From positions 1 to 26,302 of IMG/VR virus record IMGVR_UViG_3300046515_000105: a stretch of DNA of 26,302 bases. One strand, written 5' to 3'. Every line of letters starts with the position of its first letter. Position 1 is the stretch's first letter. A program made the translations under genes and the position numbers. This document shows positions 13,474 to 20,010 of this stretch, piece after piece. The notes beneath the pieces were generated by a model. The model worked only from the letters and a program-made list of their open reading frames with translations, ran no database searches and was not told where the DNA came from. Origin of the DNA: a virus.

Positions 13474-13698
13474 TCATGCTTTACGGGTGGTCCTAGGGGT
13501 AGGGCCACCTGGAGAGCATCCGGCCCACGCTCGGCGGGCCGGCAATCTCTTTCCTTGCATAGGCCAACGGTCGCTTTCCCGTCGATGTCTTTCAGCGCGA
13601 CACGGGGTCAAGGCCCCAAAGCCAAACGCGTACTTGTCACCACGCAGCCTCTCCAGCCACGCCCTCCGAATGAGGTCTCCTATGCCCAGCGCCGACAT
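13474..13698 (-). CDS. Candidate basic protein in the position of lambda N
   Basis: 74 residues, Arg-rich (RAERHRRESDRW, then GKRLPARRAW). The N-terminal third is well formed (ALGIGDLIRRAWLERLRG). It is the first leftward frame after pL, directly following a boxA-like sequence and a 7-bp hairpin, which is where lambda-type phages keep N. There is no clear ribosome-binding site, and its DNA also forms hairpins. I recall similar short Pseudomonas sequences of uncertain coding status. Antitermination is inferred only from place and charge. Confidence 0.35.
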   Translation of the reverse strand: MSALGIGDLIRRAWLERLRGDKYAFGFGALTPCRAERHRRESDRWPMQGKRLPARRAWAGCSPGGPTPRTTRKA

Positions 13699-13713
13699 TA
13701 GGTCGAATCGCTG

Positions 13714-13783
13714 CGTACCGTTGCGCGGTACGTCCGCTGGCTATGCATCGGCCAGCTCGGCGTTCATCAGATTTTTAAAGAGC
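13714..13783 (-). promoter_or_regulatory. nut-like site: boxA-like element and hairpin in the pL leader
   Basis: In the leftward leader, GCTCTTTAAAAA (13783-13772) matches the boxA of rRNA antitermination leaders. It is followed about 39 nt later by CGTACCG-CGCAA-CGGTACG (13732-13714), a 7-bp stem with a 5-nt loop resembling boxB. The spacing is wider than in lambda. Both lie within about 115 nt of the proposed pL start. Confidence 0.45.
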
Positions 13784-13832
13784 TACCGATCCGTGAGGCC
13801 CTTGGTAGGGGCTGATTCGTTTCGATGGGTGA

Positions 13833-13874
13833 ACAATACTAATGGCATTATTAAACGTCAATACCGTTGGCAAT
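13833..13874 (-). promoter_or_regulatory. pL promoter with oL operators
   Basis: Leftward sigma-70 promoter: -35 TTGACG (13861-13856), 17-bp spacer, -10 TATTGT (13838-13833), start about 13826. Two operator-like dyads, AATACC-GTT-GGCAAT (13860-13874) and AATACT-AAT-GGCATT (13835-13849), cover the -35 and the spacer/-10. They are 25 bp apart and match the three sites in front of cro. CI or Cro bound here should shut off the left operon. Confidence 0.75.
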
Positions 13875-13891
13875 ATTATTTTCATCAGGCG

Positions 13892-13914
13892 AAAAAAAAC
13901 CTGCACAGGCAGGT
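13892..13914 (-). terminator. Rho-independent terminator of the cI transcript
   Basis: On the minus strand ACCTGC-CTGT-GCAGGT forms a 6-bp stem followed by a run of eight T. It ends the leftward cI operon after the gene at 13967, just before pL. The reverse direction also has a short T-rich tract, so it may work both ways. Confidence 0.8.
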
Positions 13915-13966
13915 CTTTTATTCATTCGTACAGATAGAGCCGGGCAACGGGTCTATGGACGTCATC

Positions 13967-14410
13967 TCACCTCTTTTTCACGCGGCCGTCGAACCTATCG
14001 CTCACGTTCCTAGAGCCACCCAAGCGCGCCACAAATTCAGACCATACGTCTTTATCACACTCAGCACGGATTGCAGCACATCGCTTGGCCGGCCCTAGCG
14101 TGTTCTCCGCAAGCCAGCGGATCGTTAGAAGAAATCGATGGAAATCACTGCCACTTGTCAGTACTGGGCCTACCTCTGACGCCATCATTGACGTCAAAGC
14201 CATGCGATCCGAAAAGCTAGTCTGCGGCACCCAGATTCCCTGCCAAGGCTCTCGGAAAAATATCGGGGGCTTGGACGACCTGTCCCAGTGAGTCTCGTTG
14301 TGTCTGTCAAGAACATGAAAGGGCGTCCGGAGCTGCATTGTGGCGAAGAATTTGAAATGAGTGACTACGTCGATACCAGCCCAGTCCTGAGTGCTTGCCT
14401 TATATTCCAT
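13967..14410 (-). CDS. Unknown gene downstream of cI (rex-like position)
   Basis: 147 residues that I do not recognise, starting MEYKASTQDWAGIDVVTHFK. It is mixed alpha/beta, rich in Trp/Phe (FFREPWQGIWVPQTSF), with a basic C-terminus. It follows cI by about 24 bp on the same strand, and a terminator closes the unit, so it should be made in the lysogen from pRM. In lambda that place holds rexAB; in other temperate phages it often holds exclusion or defence genes. A role in superinfection exclusion is inferred from position alone. Confidence 0.65.
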   Translation of the reverse strand: MEYKASTQDWAGIDVVTHFKFFATMQLRTPFHVLDRHNETHWDRSSKPPIFFREPWQGIWVPQTSFSDRMALTSMMASEVGPVLTSGSDFHRFLLTIRWLAENTLGPAKRCAAIRAECDKDVWSEFVARLGGSRNVSDRFDGRVKKR

Positions 14411-14433
14411 AATTCCTCACACCCTATCTGAGT

Positions 14434-15171
14434 TCAGCCAACGCCCCCACCACGCCATATGACGCGGCCAATTATGGGCATTGCGTGGATGGACGTTTCT
14501 GAAGCGACCTCGTCAGGGTTGCCCGTCTTATCAGGGCTATCGCTCCTTATCAGCCACGCTCCTGTGAGCTGTTGAATCAGGCGTTTTATGCTGGTTCCTC
14601 CATCCGGCCGCCTGATCACGTACACCTGCTTATCTCGCGGCTCGGTCTGCGACACATCAAACAGCACGACATCCCCCTCAAAGATATAGGGCTCCATGCT
14701 GTCGCCGGTCGCATAGATCACGAAGAGATTCTCGGGCTTGGCATTCATTCTTCGCAGCCAGTCGCGCTTGAATACCAGGCCTTCGGTTACCTCTACGTGA
14801 TCATTCAGGTAGCCATCACCGCAAGCGCCCTGAGCTGTGAATTGGGGTATCAGCGCGTAATCCTCTTCACTAGGAGGCCGAAAATAGCGGTCAGCAGCGG
14901 CAACCGCGTTGCTTATCGCAGTGATCTCGGCTGCTAGCCGAGGACTAAATTCCGCCACATCCACGCCCAATATCTTCGCAAATGCTGCCGCGACCGATGT
15001 GTTGAGGGGATTCACTCCGTTCAGGTAGTGACTAACGGAGCTCTGATTCATGTTGAGTTGATGGGCCAGCTTCTCCTGGGTAAGCCCCAATTCGTTTTTT
15101 CGCGAGTTGAACAGCTCCTTGAGTCGGAGGCATTCGGCTTTCTTGTCGGCGGGTAGTGGTTTTTTACTCAT
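14434..15171 (-). CDS. cI: CI-type repressor (HTH plus LexA/S24 autoprotease)
   Basis: 245 residues from ATG 15171. HTH at about 30-70 ([20 protein letters not shown]). The C-terminal S24 domain has the catalytic Ser158 in GDSME and Lys196 in TSIKRL. The RecA-stimulated cleavage site is probably Cys117-Gly118 (QGAC/GDG), as in P22 C2. It represses pL and pR and would be self-cleaved in the SOS response. An in-frame TTG two codons upstream is possible, but the pRM geometry places the transcript start at or next to the ATG, so the mRNA looks leaderless as in lambda. Confidence 0.93.
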   Translation of the reverse strand: MSKKPLPADKKAECLRLKELFNSRKNELGLTQEKLAHQLNMNQSSVSHYLNGVNPLNTSVAAAFAKILGVDVAEFSPRLAAEITAISNAVAAADRYFRPPSEEDYALIPQFTAQGACGDGYLNDHVEVTEGLVFKRDWLRRMNAKPENLFVIYATGDSMEPYIFEGDVVLFDVSQTEPRDKQVYVIRRPDGGTSIKRLIQQLTGAWLIRSDSPDKTGNPDEVASETSIHAMPIIGRVIWRGGGVG

Positions 15172-15177
15172 CCGCAA

Positions 15178-15206
15178 ATCTTATTTCCATCGGTAATATC
15201 CATCAA
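15178..15206 (-). promoter_or_regulatory. pRM, maintenance promoter of cI
   Basis: -35 TTGATG (15206-15201), 17-bp spacer, -10 TAAGAT (15183-15178). The predicted start is about 15171, the A of the cI ATG. Operator 15183-15197 lies inside this promoter, so high repressor levels would switch it off. Confidence 0.65.
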
Positions 15207-15245
15207 ACGCCATTGGTATTTACTTTCACAAATGCCAAAGGTAAT
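15183..15245. promoter_or_regulatory. oR operator cluster (three sites)
   Basis: Three 15-bp dyads: ATTTCC-ATC-GGTAAT (15183-15197), AACGCC-ATT-GGTATT (15206-15220) and AATGCC-AAA-GGTAAT (15231-15245). They fit AATACC-N3-GGTATT and start 23 and 25 bp apart. The first overlaps the pRM -10 end and the third covers the pR spacer and -10, like OR3-OR2-OR1 of lambda. Confidence 0.75.
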
Positions 15246-15247
15246 AT
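15219..15247 (+). promoter_or_regulatory. pR, early rightward promoter
   Basis: -35 TTTACT (15219-15224), 17-bp spacer, -10 TAATAT (15242-15247). Start is expected near 15254, giving a short leader with the cro ribosome-binding site. The operator at 15231-15245 overlaps it. Confidence 0.7.
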
Positions 15248-15278
15248 TCACGCCATGAACAACCCATGGGAGAGGACC

Positions 15279-15482
15279 ATGAATCGAGTCCATATCAAGG
15301 ATTTCGCAAATCAGCTCGGGCAAACCGAAGCGGCGATCCTGCTCGGAATGACCCAGGGCGGCCTGAGCAAGGCGATTCGTGTTGGCCGAGACGTTTATGT
15401 CACGCGCCATGCCGACGGCACATATACCGCCGAAGAGGTTCGGCCATTCCCGAGTCAATCGCTCAAAAAGTCAGCAGCCTAA
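15279..15482 (+). CDS. cro: Cro-like repressor
   Basis: 67 residues from ATG 15279, with GGGAG 6 nt upstream; the earlier ATG at 15255 coincides with the predicted transcript start. The sequence follows lambda Cro closely: DFANQLGQTEAAILLGMTQG-LSKAI (HTH), a beta hairpin HADGTYTAEEV, then RPFPS. It should bind the oR and oL dyads as a dimer and repress cI in the lytic state. First gene of the rightward early operon. Confidence 0.92.
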   Translation: MNRVHIKDFANQLGQTEAAILLGMTQGGLSKAIRVGRDVYVTRHADGTYTAEEVRPFPSQSLKKSAA

Positions 15483-15513
15483 AACCCACTTTATTAGCCA
15501 CAAGGAGCAATAC

Positions 15514-15723
15514 ATGTATTACGACGAGCACCACAAACGAAGCGAGGTCTGCAAGCTTCGGTACAAGCCCGAGGAGATGCGTCAGTTCCGCATGGACGCA
15601 CGCTTAGCAGGCAAGCAACTCGCAACCTATATGCGGGAATTGACCCTTCTTGCTCGTCGGTTGGGTGCAGCCGATCTGATCCGCCGTATGGAAGAAATGG
15701 ATGCGCAGGATAAGTCGGCCTAG
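15514..15723 (+). CDS. Small RHH-like regulator (69 aa)
   Basis: ATG 15514 has AAGGAG 7 nt upstream. LRYKPEEMRQFRMDARLAGK, then QLATYMRELTLLARRLG, reads as a strand followed by two helices, as in ribbon-helix-helix or plasmid mobilisation proteins. It occupies the slot of cII in lambda but has no resemblance to CII. Probably a DNA-binding regulator. Next gene 18 bp downstream. Confidence 0.65.
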   Translation: MYYDEHHKRSEVCKLRYKPEEMRQFRMDARLAGKQLATYMRELTLLARRLGAADLIRRMEEMDAQDKSA

Positions 15724-15741
15724 AGGCCTACAGGAGTCCCC

Positions 15742-15954
15742 ATGCCTGAAATCGTCTTCGACGAACTGGATGAAGGGGCCCAAATAGAAATTCGGCAGTT
15801 AGCCGCCGACTTCAACTGGACCCTCGAATACGCAGTGCGTCGCTATATCGAAGCGGGCGAGTCCCTGGCGATTCAACGTCAGCTAGAGCTGATGCGAAAA
15901 CCGCCAGCAAGGCTTGCCTTGGTAGACCACAAAAAGGCCCTCGACCGGGGCTAA
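15742..15954 (+). CDS. Small helical protein (70 aa), RHH-like
   Basis: ATG 15742, CAGGAG upstream. An acidic N-terminus and LAADFNWTLEYAVRRYIEAG (about 25-44) resemble the helices of an Arc/MetJ-type protein. It ends with a basic tail (LVDHKKALDRG). Together with the gene before it, it may form a pair of small regulators between cro and the antirepressor. A hairpin terminator follows. Confidence 0.6.
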   Translation: MPEIVFDELDEGAQIEIRQLAADFNWTLEYAVRRYIEAGESLAIQRQLELMRKPPARLALVDHKKALDRG

Positions 15955-15991
15955 TTGTGAAACAGGAAGGGGCATTAGCTTTCTTCCAGAC

Positions 15992-16024
15992 GAAAAAAAG
16001 CCGGGATTGCAGCCCGGCTCTTTC
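15992..16024 (+). terminator. Hairpin terminator with boxA-like sequence after it
   Basis: AGCCGGG-ATTGCAG-CCCGGCT (15999-16019) forms a 7-bp stem, preceded by seven A and followed by CTTTC, a weak T-tract. It sits after the cro-proximal genes, like lambda tR1. GGCTCTTTCAACA, close to a boxA, overlaps its 3' side, so read-through may be controlled. Confidence 0.6.
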
Positions 16025-16048
16025 AACACAACAAGTGAGACCGATTAT

Positions 16049-16867
16049 ATGCAAATCCAACAATTAGGCAATACCCAGAACCTCGCGCCACGAAATGGGA
16101 TCAACGATTTCGTGGCGCGCATGAACACCATTGAGCTTTTGGCGCTGGTAAACCAAGCCCGTTCTGAGTTCGGCGAGAGCGAGGTTAGGCGCAATGTCTT
16201 CGTCGCTCGCTGCAAGGACGAGCTAGAAGGGGAGCACTACAAAACTTTTGTAGTGCAAAATTTGAACAATACCGAGTCGACTGAATTGGAACTGACGAAG
16301 GATCAGTGCATGTATGTGCTGATGCGAGAGTCTAAGTCTGTCCGCCGCAAGGTCGTCTCAAAGCTGAATGAGGTCGACGCCCGTCAAGCCATCGCACTCC
16401 CTTCCTACGCCGAAACTCTGCGCCTGTATGCCGACCAGATCGAGCAAACAGCTGTTCTCCAGATTGCGAATGACCAACAGGCCAAGAAGATCGAAAGCCT
16501 TGAGCATCTGTTCATGGCCGGCGAAACCCCGAGCCAGTTCGTGAAGCGCCTGAACGGCGTTAACGCACAGAAGATCAACGCGACCCTCCTAGAGCTGGGC
16601 TGGATCTACAACGCCGAGAGCGAACCTGACCGTAGCCCTAAATACCGCACCACCTCCAAGGCTCGCAGCCAGCTCTTGCTGACGGAACGCCCGCGCAAGA
16701 TCGACGGCGAGGGCTTCGACAAGCCTCTCATCCGTTATGACCTGCAAATGCTGGAGACCGGTGCTCGCAGGCTGCACGACCTCTACCTGGATCTGCGCCT
16801 GACCATGAAGAAAACATGGGATCAGCAGTTCTTCTACGCCAAGTTCTCAGAGGAGGCGTCCCAATGA
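16049..16867 (+). CDS. Phage antirepressor (Rha-like N-domain plus KilAC C-domain)
   Basis: 272 residues from ATG 16049; the region before it is terminator. Residues 20-110 look like a Rha/antirepressor N-domain (VRRNVFVARCKDELEG, then YVLMRESKSVRRKVVSKLNE). Residues about 130-270 carry KilAC features (AGETPSQFVKRLNGVNAQKI, LLELGWIY). Such proteins inactivate or bypass repressors, or act as phage regulators. A 13-bp inverted repeat (16084-16119) lies in its first codons and may provide autoregulation. Confidence 0.8.
   Translation: MQIQQLGNTQNLAPRNGINDFVARMNTIELLALVNQARSEFGESEVRRNVFVARCKDELEGEHYKTFVVQNLNNTESTELELTKDQCMYVLMRESKSVRRKVVSKLNEVDARQAIALPSYAETLRLYADQIEQTAVLQIANDQQAKKIESLEHLFMAGETPSQFVKRLNGVNAQKINATLLELGWIYNAESEPDRSPKYRTTSKARSQLLLTERPRKIDGEGFDKPLIRYDLQMLETGARRLHDLYLDLRLTMKKTWDQQFFYAKFSEEASQ
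16084..16119. repeat. Perfect 13-bp inverted repeat inside the antirepressor gene
   Basis: CGCGCCACGAAAT (16084-16096) and ATTTCGTGGCGCG (16107-16119) are perfect complements around a 10-nt loop. The core GCGCCACG/CGTGGCGC also occurs as inverted pairs at 6342-6378 and 24244-24278. In mRNA it would form a strong hairpin about 35 nt after the start codon. Confidence 0.75.
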
Positions 16868-17142
16868 GTTCGCTAGAGACCGTCGGCCTGCGCGCCATTG
16901 AATACACCAAGGCTCTCAATGCCTTGCGCTCTGCCAAGTATGACCTGCTTGACCGTATGGCCCTGTACGACAAGACCTTCAACGACCACGAGCGGGTAAC
17001 ACGCAACAACCCTATGTACGAGCAGCTAGAAGTCTTCTGCTTCGACCAGTTCAAGGCTAAGGATGTCGCACGTAACGCTGTGAATAACGCGAAGAAACGT
17101 CTCGCCAATGCGGTCCTGAAGCATCAAAAGGAGGCCGCATGA
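16864..17142 (+). CDS. Hypothetical helical protein (92 aa)
   Basis: ATG 16864 overlaps the previous stop (ATGA) and has GAGGAGG upstream. Nearly all helical and basic (LNALRSAKYDLLDRMALYDK; NAVNNAKKRLANAVLKHQKE). It precedes the replication genes and is coupled to them at 17139. No family recognised; it may help the initiator. Confidence 0.65.
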   Translation: MSSLETVGLRAIEYTKALNALRSAKYDLLDRMALYDKTFNDHERVTRNNPMYEQLEVFCFDQFKAKDVARNAVNNAKKRLANAVLKHQKEAA

Positions 17143-17918
17143 TGCATTACTTCAAGCGAAACATTGGTGATTACCACAAGAAGGCCGGACGGCTTTCCAT
17201 GCTCGAGCATGGTGCGTACACGCTCTTGCTCGATGCGTGCTACGACCGTGAACGCTTCCCCACTTTAGAGGAGGCAATTGACTGGTGCTGGGCAAAAAAC
17301 AACGACGAAATCGCTGCTATTGAGTTCGTTTTGCGCAAGTTCTTCGACTTCATTGACGGTGTCTACATTCAGGCCCGCATTCGGGACGAAATCGCCGCTT
17401 ATCACGCTACTGCATTGAAAAATAAAGAGATTGCAGAAAAGCGCGAAGCAGACAAGCGCACGAAGCGTGCCTCAAACAGCACGAACCGTGTACCAGTCGT
17501 GCACGAACCGGCACCTAACCAAGAACCACAAACCACTAACCATAAACCATTAGAAGATCAAAAGACTTCGGCGCCAGCGCCGGCGGCCGACCTGTTCCCA
17601 AAGTTCTGGGCGCTCTACCCGAACAAGAAGGGTAAGGCAGCGGCGCAGAAGGCATGGGCGAAACTCAAGGTCACTGACGAGCAGTTCACCCTGATCACAC
17701 AGGGCCTGTCCAAGCAGGTCGTTTCCCGCGACTGGACCAAGGACAACGGCCAGTTCATCCCGCACCCGGCAACTTGGCTCAACGGCAAGCGCTGGGAGGA
17801 TGAGGTTCAGACGCCGAGCAACGTCCACCATCTGCCGAGCAGCCGACACACCGGCTTCGACCAACGCGATTACAAGGCCGGGCTGACCGCTCGCGGGGAT
17901 GGCACCTATGACTTCTGA
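17139..17918 (+). CDS. DUF1376 (YdaU-like) replication initiator, O-like
   Basis: 259 residues. The N-terminal DUF1376 domain (about 1-95) starts MMHYFKRNIGDYHKKAGRLS and contains LEHGAYTLLLDACYDRE. A flexible Lys/Pro/Asn-rich linker (about 95-145) follows, then a C-terminal domain with FWALYPNKKGKAAAQKAWAK and PHPATWLNGKRWEDE, which in relatives recruits the loader. It sits before a DnaC-like gene, as lambda O precedes P. The linker DNA contains iteron-like and 7-bp tandem repeats, a likely origin. ATG 17142 is an alternative start. Confidence 0.82.
   Translation: MMHYFKRNIGDYHKKAGRLSMLEHGAYTLLLDACYDRERFPTLEEAIDWCWAKNNDEIAAIEFVLRKFFDFIDGVYIQARIRDEIAAYHATALKNKEIAEKREADKRTKRASNSTNRVPVVHEPAPNQEPQTTNHKPLEDQKTSAPAPAADLFPKFWALYPNKKGKAAAQKAWAKLKVTDEQFTLITQGLSKQVVSRDWTKDNGQFIPHPATWLNGKRWEDEVQTPSNVHHLPSSRHTGFDQRDYKAGLTARGDGTYDF
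17458..17551 (+). other. Candidate replication origin inside the initiator gene
   Basis: Three iteron-like copies of GCACGAA(G/C)CG start at 17458, 17479 and 17501 (21 and 22 bp apart). The first is part of the dyad GCACG-AAG-CGTGC. Directly after them five perfect tandem 7-mers AACCANN (17517-17551) make a strand-asymmetric, A-rich tract. Iterons followed by an easily melted A/T-rich tract inside the initiator gene is the layout of lambda ori. Confidence 0.6.
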
Positions 17919-18726
17919 ATCGCCAGAACTCGACCTCGAAGTGAACGACCTGGAGCGCCGTTTCGGTGTGCTCGCCAAGCAGGCCGCTGTTTGCAAAACC
18001 CACGGTGCGTACGCGGCACTGATCCGCAAGAACGCCGAGACCGCTTCCGGATGCCCGACGTGCGCCGCCGAACAGCGTCTGCGCGACGATCAGGAAGAAC
18101 AGCGTGCGATGTACGCCCGGATTGCCGAACAGCGCTTGGAACGCAAGCTGGGCGCATCACTGATCCCTCGGCGCTTTCTCGGCAAGAACTTCGCCGACTT
18201 CCGTGCCGACACTTCCGATCAGAAGGCCAATCTCGCGAAGTGTGTCGAGTACGCCGAGAACTTCCCGCAGCACATGGAAGACGGTCGCTGCATCGTCATG
18301 ACCGGCACGCCCGGCACTGGCAAGACGCACCTCGCCACGGCCATCGCCGGGTTCGTAATCGTGAATCACAAGGCGACAGCGGTGTACCGCACCGTAGGCG
18401 GCATCCTGCAGTTCGTGAAGGGCAGCTACGGCGACAAGGCCGAATACACCGAGGCCGAAGCCTTCGCCAGCTTCGTCGAGCCCTCGCTGCTCATCATCGA
18501 CGAGGTGGGAGCCACCAAGCCGACAGAGTTCGAGCTGGCCACCCTGTTCGCTGTCATCAACGGCCGGTACGAGGAGCAGCTGCCCACCATCGTGATCTCC
18601 AACATCGACGCCAAGGAGCTTGGCACTGTGCTGGGTGATCGCAGCGTGGATCGTTTGAGAGAAGGGCGGGGCATTGGTCTGGTGTTCGAAGGCGCCTCGG
18701 CGCGCAGCGGCCGGAGGGCTTCGTGA
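17908..18726 (+). CDS. DnaC-like helicase loader (AAA+ ATPase)
   Basis: 272 residues. Walker A GTPGTGKT (133-140), Walker B LLIIDE (194-199). The N-terminal Cys29, His32, Cys49 and Cys52 may bind zinc. The C-terminal half carries an AAA+ sensor-type stretch (TIVISNID, then GDRSVDRLREG). It loads the replicative helicase at the phage origin. Start chosen at 17908, where GGGG is at workable distance; the ATG at 17899 has none. It overlaps the initiator gene by 11 bp. Confidence 0.88.
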   Translation: MTSESPELDLEVNDLERRFGVLAKQAAVCKTHGAYAALIRKNAETASGCPTCAAEQRLRDDQEEQRAMYARIAEQRLERKLGASLIPRRFLGKNFADFRADTSDQKANLAKCVEYAENFPQHMEDGRCIVMTGTPGTGKTHLATAIAGFVIVNHKATAVYRTVGGILQFVKGSYGDKAEYTEAEAFASFVEPSLLIIDEVGATKPTEFELATLFAVINGRYEEQLPTIVISNIDAKELGTVLGDRSVDRLREGRGIGLVFEGASARSGRRAS

Positions 18727-18914
18727 TGACTATGCGACTCGCCACTCCCGTCGAAGCACGGCAAGCGCTTGAACTGGCCGTGACCATGACCAATCACCGC
18801 GTTCGTTACGTGAGCGTACCCGTCCTGAGTGATGAGGACTATGACCAGATGCTTGCACTGTCGATGTCTCGGCTTGATTCGTTGATTGATCGAGCCGAAA
18901 AGGAGGGTGCGTGA
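18726..18914 (+). CDS. Hypothetical small protein (62 aa)
   Basis: The start ATG 18726 forms TGATG with the previous stop; GGAGGG is 7 nt upstream. Mixed strand/helix with an acidic loop (VLSDEDYDQMLAL) and a helical C-terminus. Coupled on both sides within the replication operon. No function known to me. Confidence 0.6.
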   Translation: MTMRLATPVEARQALELAVTMTNHRVRYVSVPVLSDEDYDQMLALSMSRLDSLIDRAEKEGA

Positions 18915-19285
18915 TGGAGACAATCCACATGAAAACTGAAGACCTGACCGGCGGCGCGCTGGATTGGGCTGTTGGTAAGGCGGATGGCCTTGAGATGTCC
19001 ATCACTCCACCGAACTACGGCGATGGCGTTGCCTTGGCGTTCATCACTGGGTGCGATGACCTTTTTCGACCATCCTCAAATTGGGCACTCGCTGGGCCGC
19101 TTCAGGAAAAGCATCGGATCAACTCGGGCCCGCTGCGCAATGGAAACTGGACCGCAAGTCCATTGCGTCCGAACGCACCAACCACATGGATGTACTCGGA
19201 TAGCGCCACGGTCGCGATCTGTCGCGCCATTGTCGTCGACAAGATCGGCCTGAGTGTCTCCGTCCCAAGGGAGTTGGTTCAATGA
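18914..19285 (+). CDS. DUF2591-type phage protein
   Basis: 123 residues; ATG 18914 with AGGAGGG upstream. It contains MKTEDLTGGALDWAVGKADG near the start and ATVAICRAIVVDKIG near the end, both typical of the DUF2591 family of phage early proteins. Role unknown. Overlaps the next small gene by 4 bp. Confidence 0.8.
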   Translation: METIHMKTEDLTGGALDWAVGKADGLEMSITPPNYGDGVALAFITGCDDLFRPSSNWALAGPLQEKHRINSGPLRNGNWTASPLRPNAPTTWMYSDSATVAICRAIVVDKIGLSVSVPRELVQ

Positions 19286-19452
19286 CCCCCAACCAACAAA
19301 AGACCATCGACTCTCTGAAGTCCGAAGGCTTCCAGTTCACTCGCAACTACCACGACATGGTCCTGATGACCAAGGGCGCGGATAACCGGCTTGTGCGTCA
19401 TGACGGGAGTCAGCGGCGGGCACAGACAGACTTCAGCAAGGAGCGCGTGTGA
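19282..19452 (+). CDS. Hypothetical small protein (56 aa)
   Basis: ATG 19282 overlaps the DUF2591 stop (ATGA). The product is a small basic protein, KTIDSLKSEGFQFTRNYHDM followed by VLMTKGADNRLVRHDG. The alternating strands suggest a small beta-rich domain. It carries AAGGAG for the next gene at its end. Function unknown. Confidence 0.6.
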   Translation: MTPNQQKTIDSLKSEGFQFTRNYHDMVLMTKGADNRLVRHDGSQRRAQTDFSKERV

Positions 19453-19724
19453 TGACCAGCCGCACCCAATTTGAAACCAAATTCCCCGTTCCTGCCGGCG
19501 TCACCTGGAACCCTGAAACCTTGCGCTACGTGCTGACCGAGCTGCGCCAATCGACTGTTGCGACCTACGAGGCTCACGTCGAGCGCTGGGTTGTGTGGCA
19601 GGCGGCGCGGGAATCGGTGGTGGTGGAGTTGCCACAGCAGTCAGGAGTTAGTCCTGATTGGAGTCAGGCGATCCGCTATTGCCATCAGGCCATCGAAGCT
19701 GCTGGCGTGAGGGTGAAGCCATGA
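19452..19724 (+). CDS. Hypothetical protein (90 aa)
   Basis: ATG 19452 with AAGGAG 8 nt upstream. Helical segments include LRYVLTELRQSTVATYEAHV and a Trp pair (VVWQAARESV). Its start and stop overlap neighbours, so it belongs to the coupled nin-like run. I do not recognise it. Confidence 0.6.
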   Translation: MTSRTQFETKFPVPAGVTWNPETLRYVLTELRQSTVATYEAHVERWVVWQAARESVVVELPQQSGVSPDWSQAIRYCHQAIEAAGVRVKP

Positions 19725-19900
19725 CCGCTCTGATCCTCGGATACGGATTCATTCACGCTGGAATGTTTGGCCTTCTCATTGGCCTGGCTGCTGAGAACTT
19801 AAGGACCTGGAGACATTGGGCGTTCCTATGGCTCCTCTCGATGGTATGGCCTGTGATCATTGGTTGGAAGGTGTTTTGCGATAAGGAGCCGCGGCCATGA
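19721..19900 (+). CDS. Small membrane protein (59 aa)
   Basis: Start ATG 19721 overlaps the previous stop (ATGA). There are two hydrophobic helices: about 3-23 (ALILGYGFIHAGMFGLLIGL) and about 34-50 (FLWLLSMVWPVIIGW). The tail is charged (KEPRP). An inner-membrane location is likely; job unknown. Confidence 0.65.
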   Translation: MTALILGYGFIHAGMFGLLIGLAAENLRTWRHWAFLWLLSMVWPVIIGWKVFCDKEPRP

Positions 19901-20010
19901 ACCGAATCTGGATAGCCCTAACCCTAATCATCCTCGTCTCCATGCTCGGCCAAGGCCAGGGCAAGGAGAGTCATCGTGTAGTTCCGCAGATTTCAGAGGT
20001 GTTCCGATGA
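19897..20010 (+). CDS. Small membrane or exported protein (37 aa)
   Basis: ATG 19897 overlaps the previous stop (ATGA) and TGA 20010 overlaps the next start. N-terminal hydrophobic helix (IWIALTLIILVSMLG), then a polar tail. It could be a signal-anchored peptide. Support comes from the double coupling. Confidence 0.55.
   Translation: MNRIWIALTLIILVSMLGQGQGKESHRVVPQISEVFR

Noticed and set aside
13487-14098. Plus-strand frame of 203 codons
   Set aside because: It crosses pL, oL, the terminator and the gene after cI in reverse; no ribosome-binding site and shadow composition.
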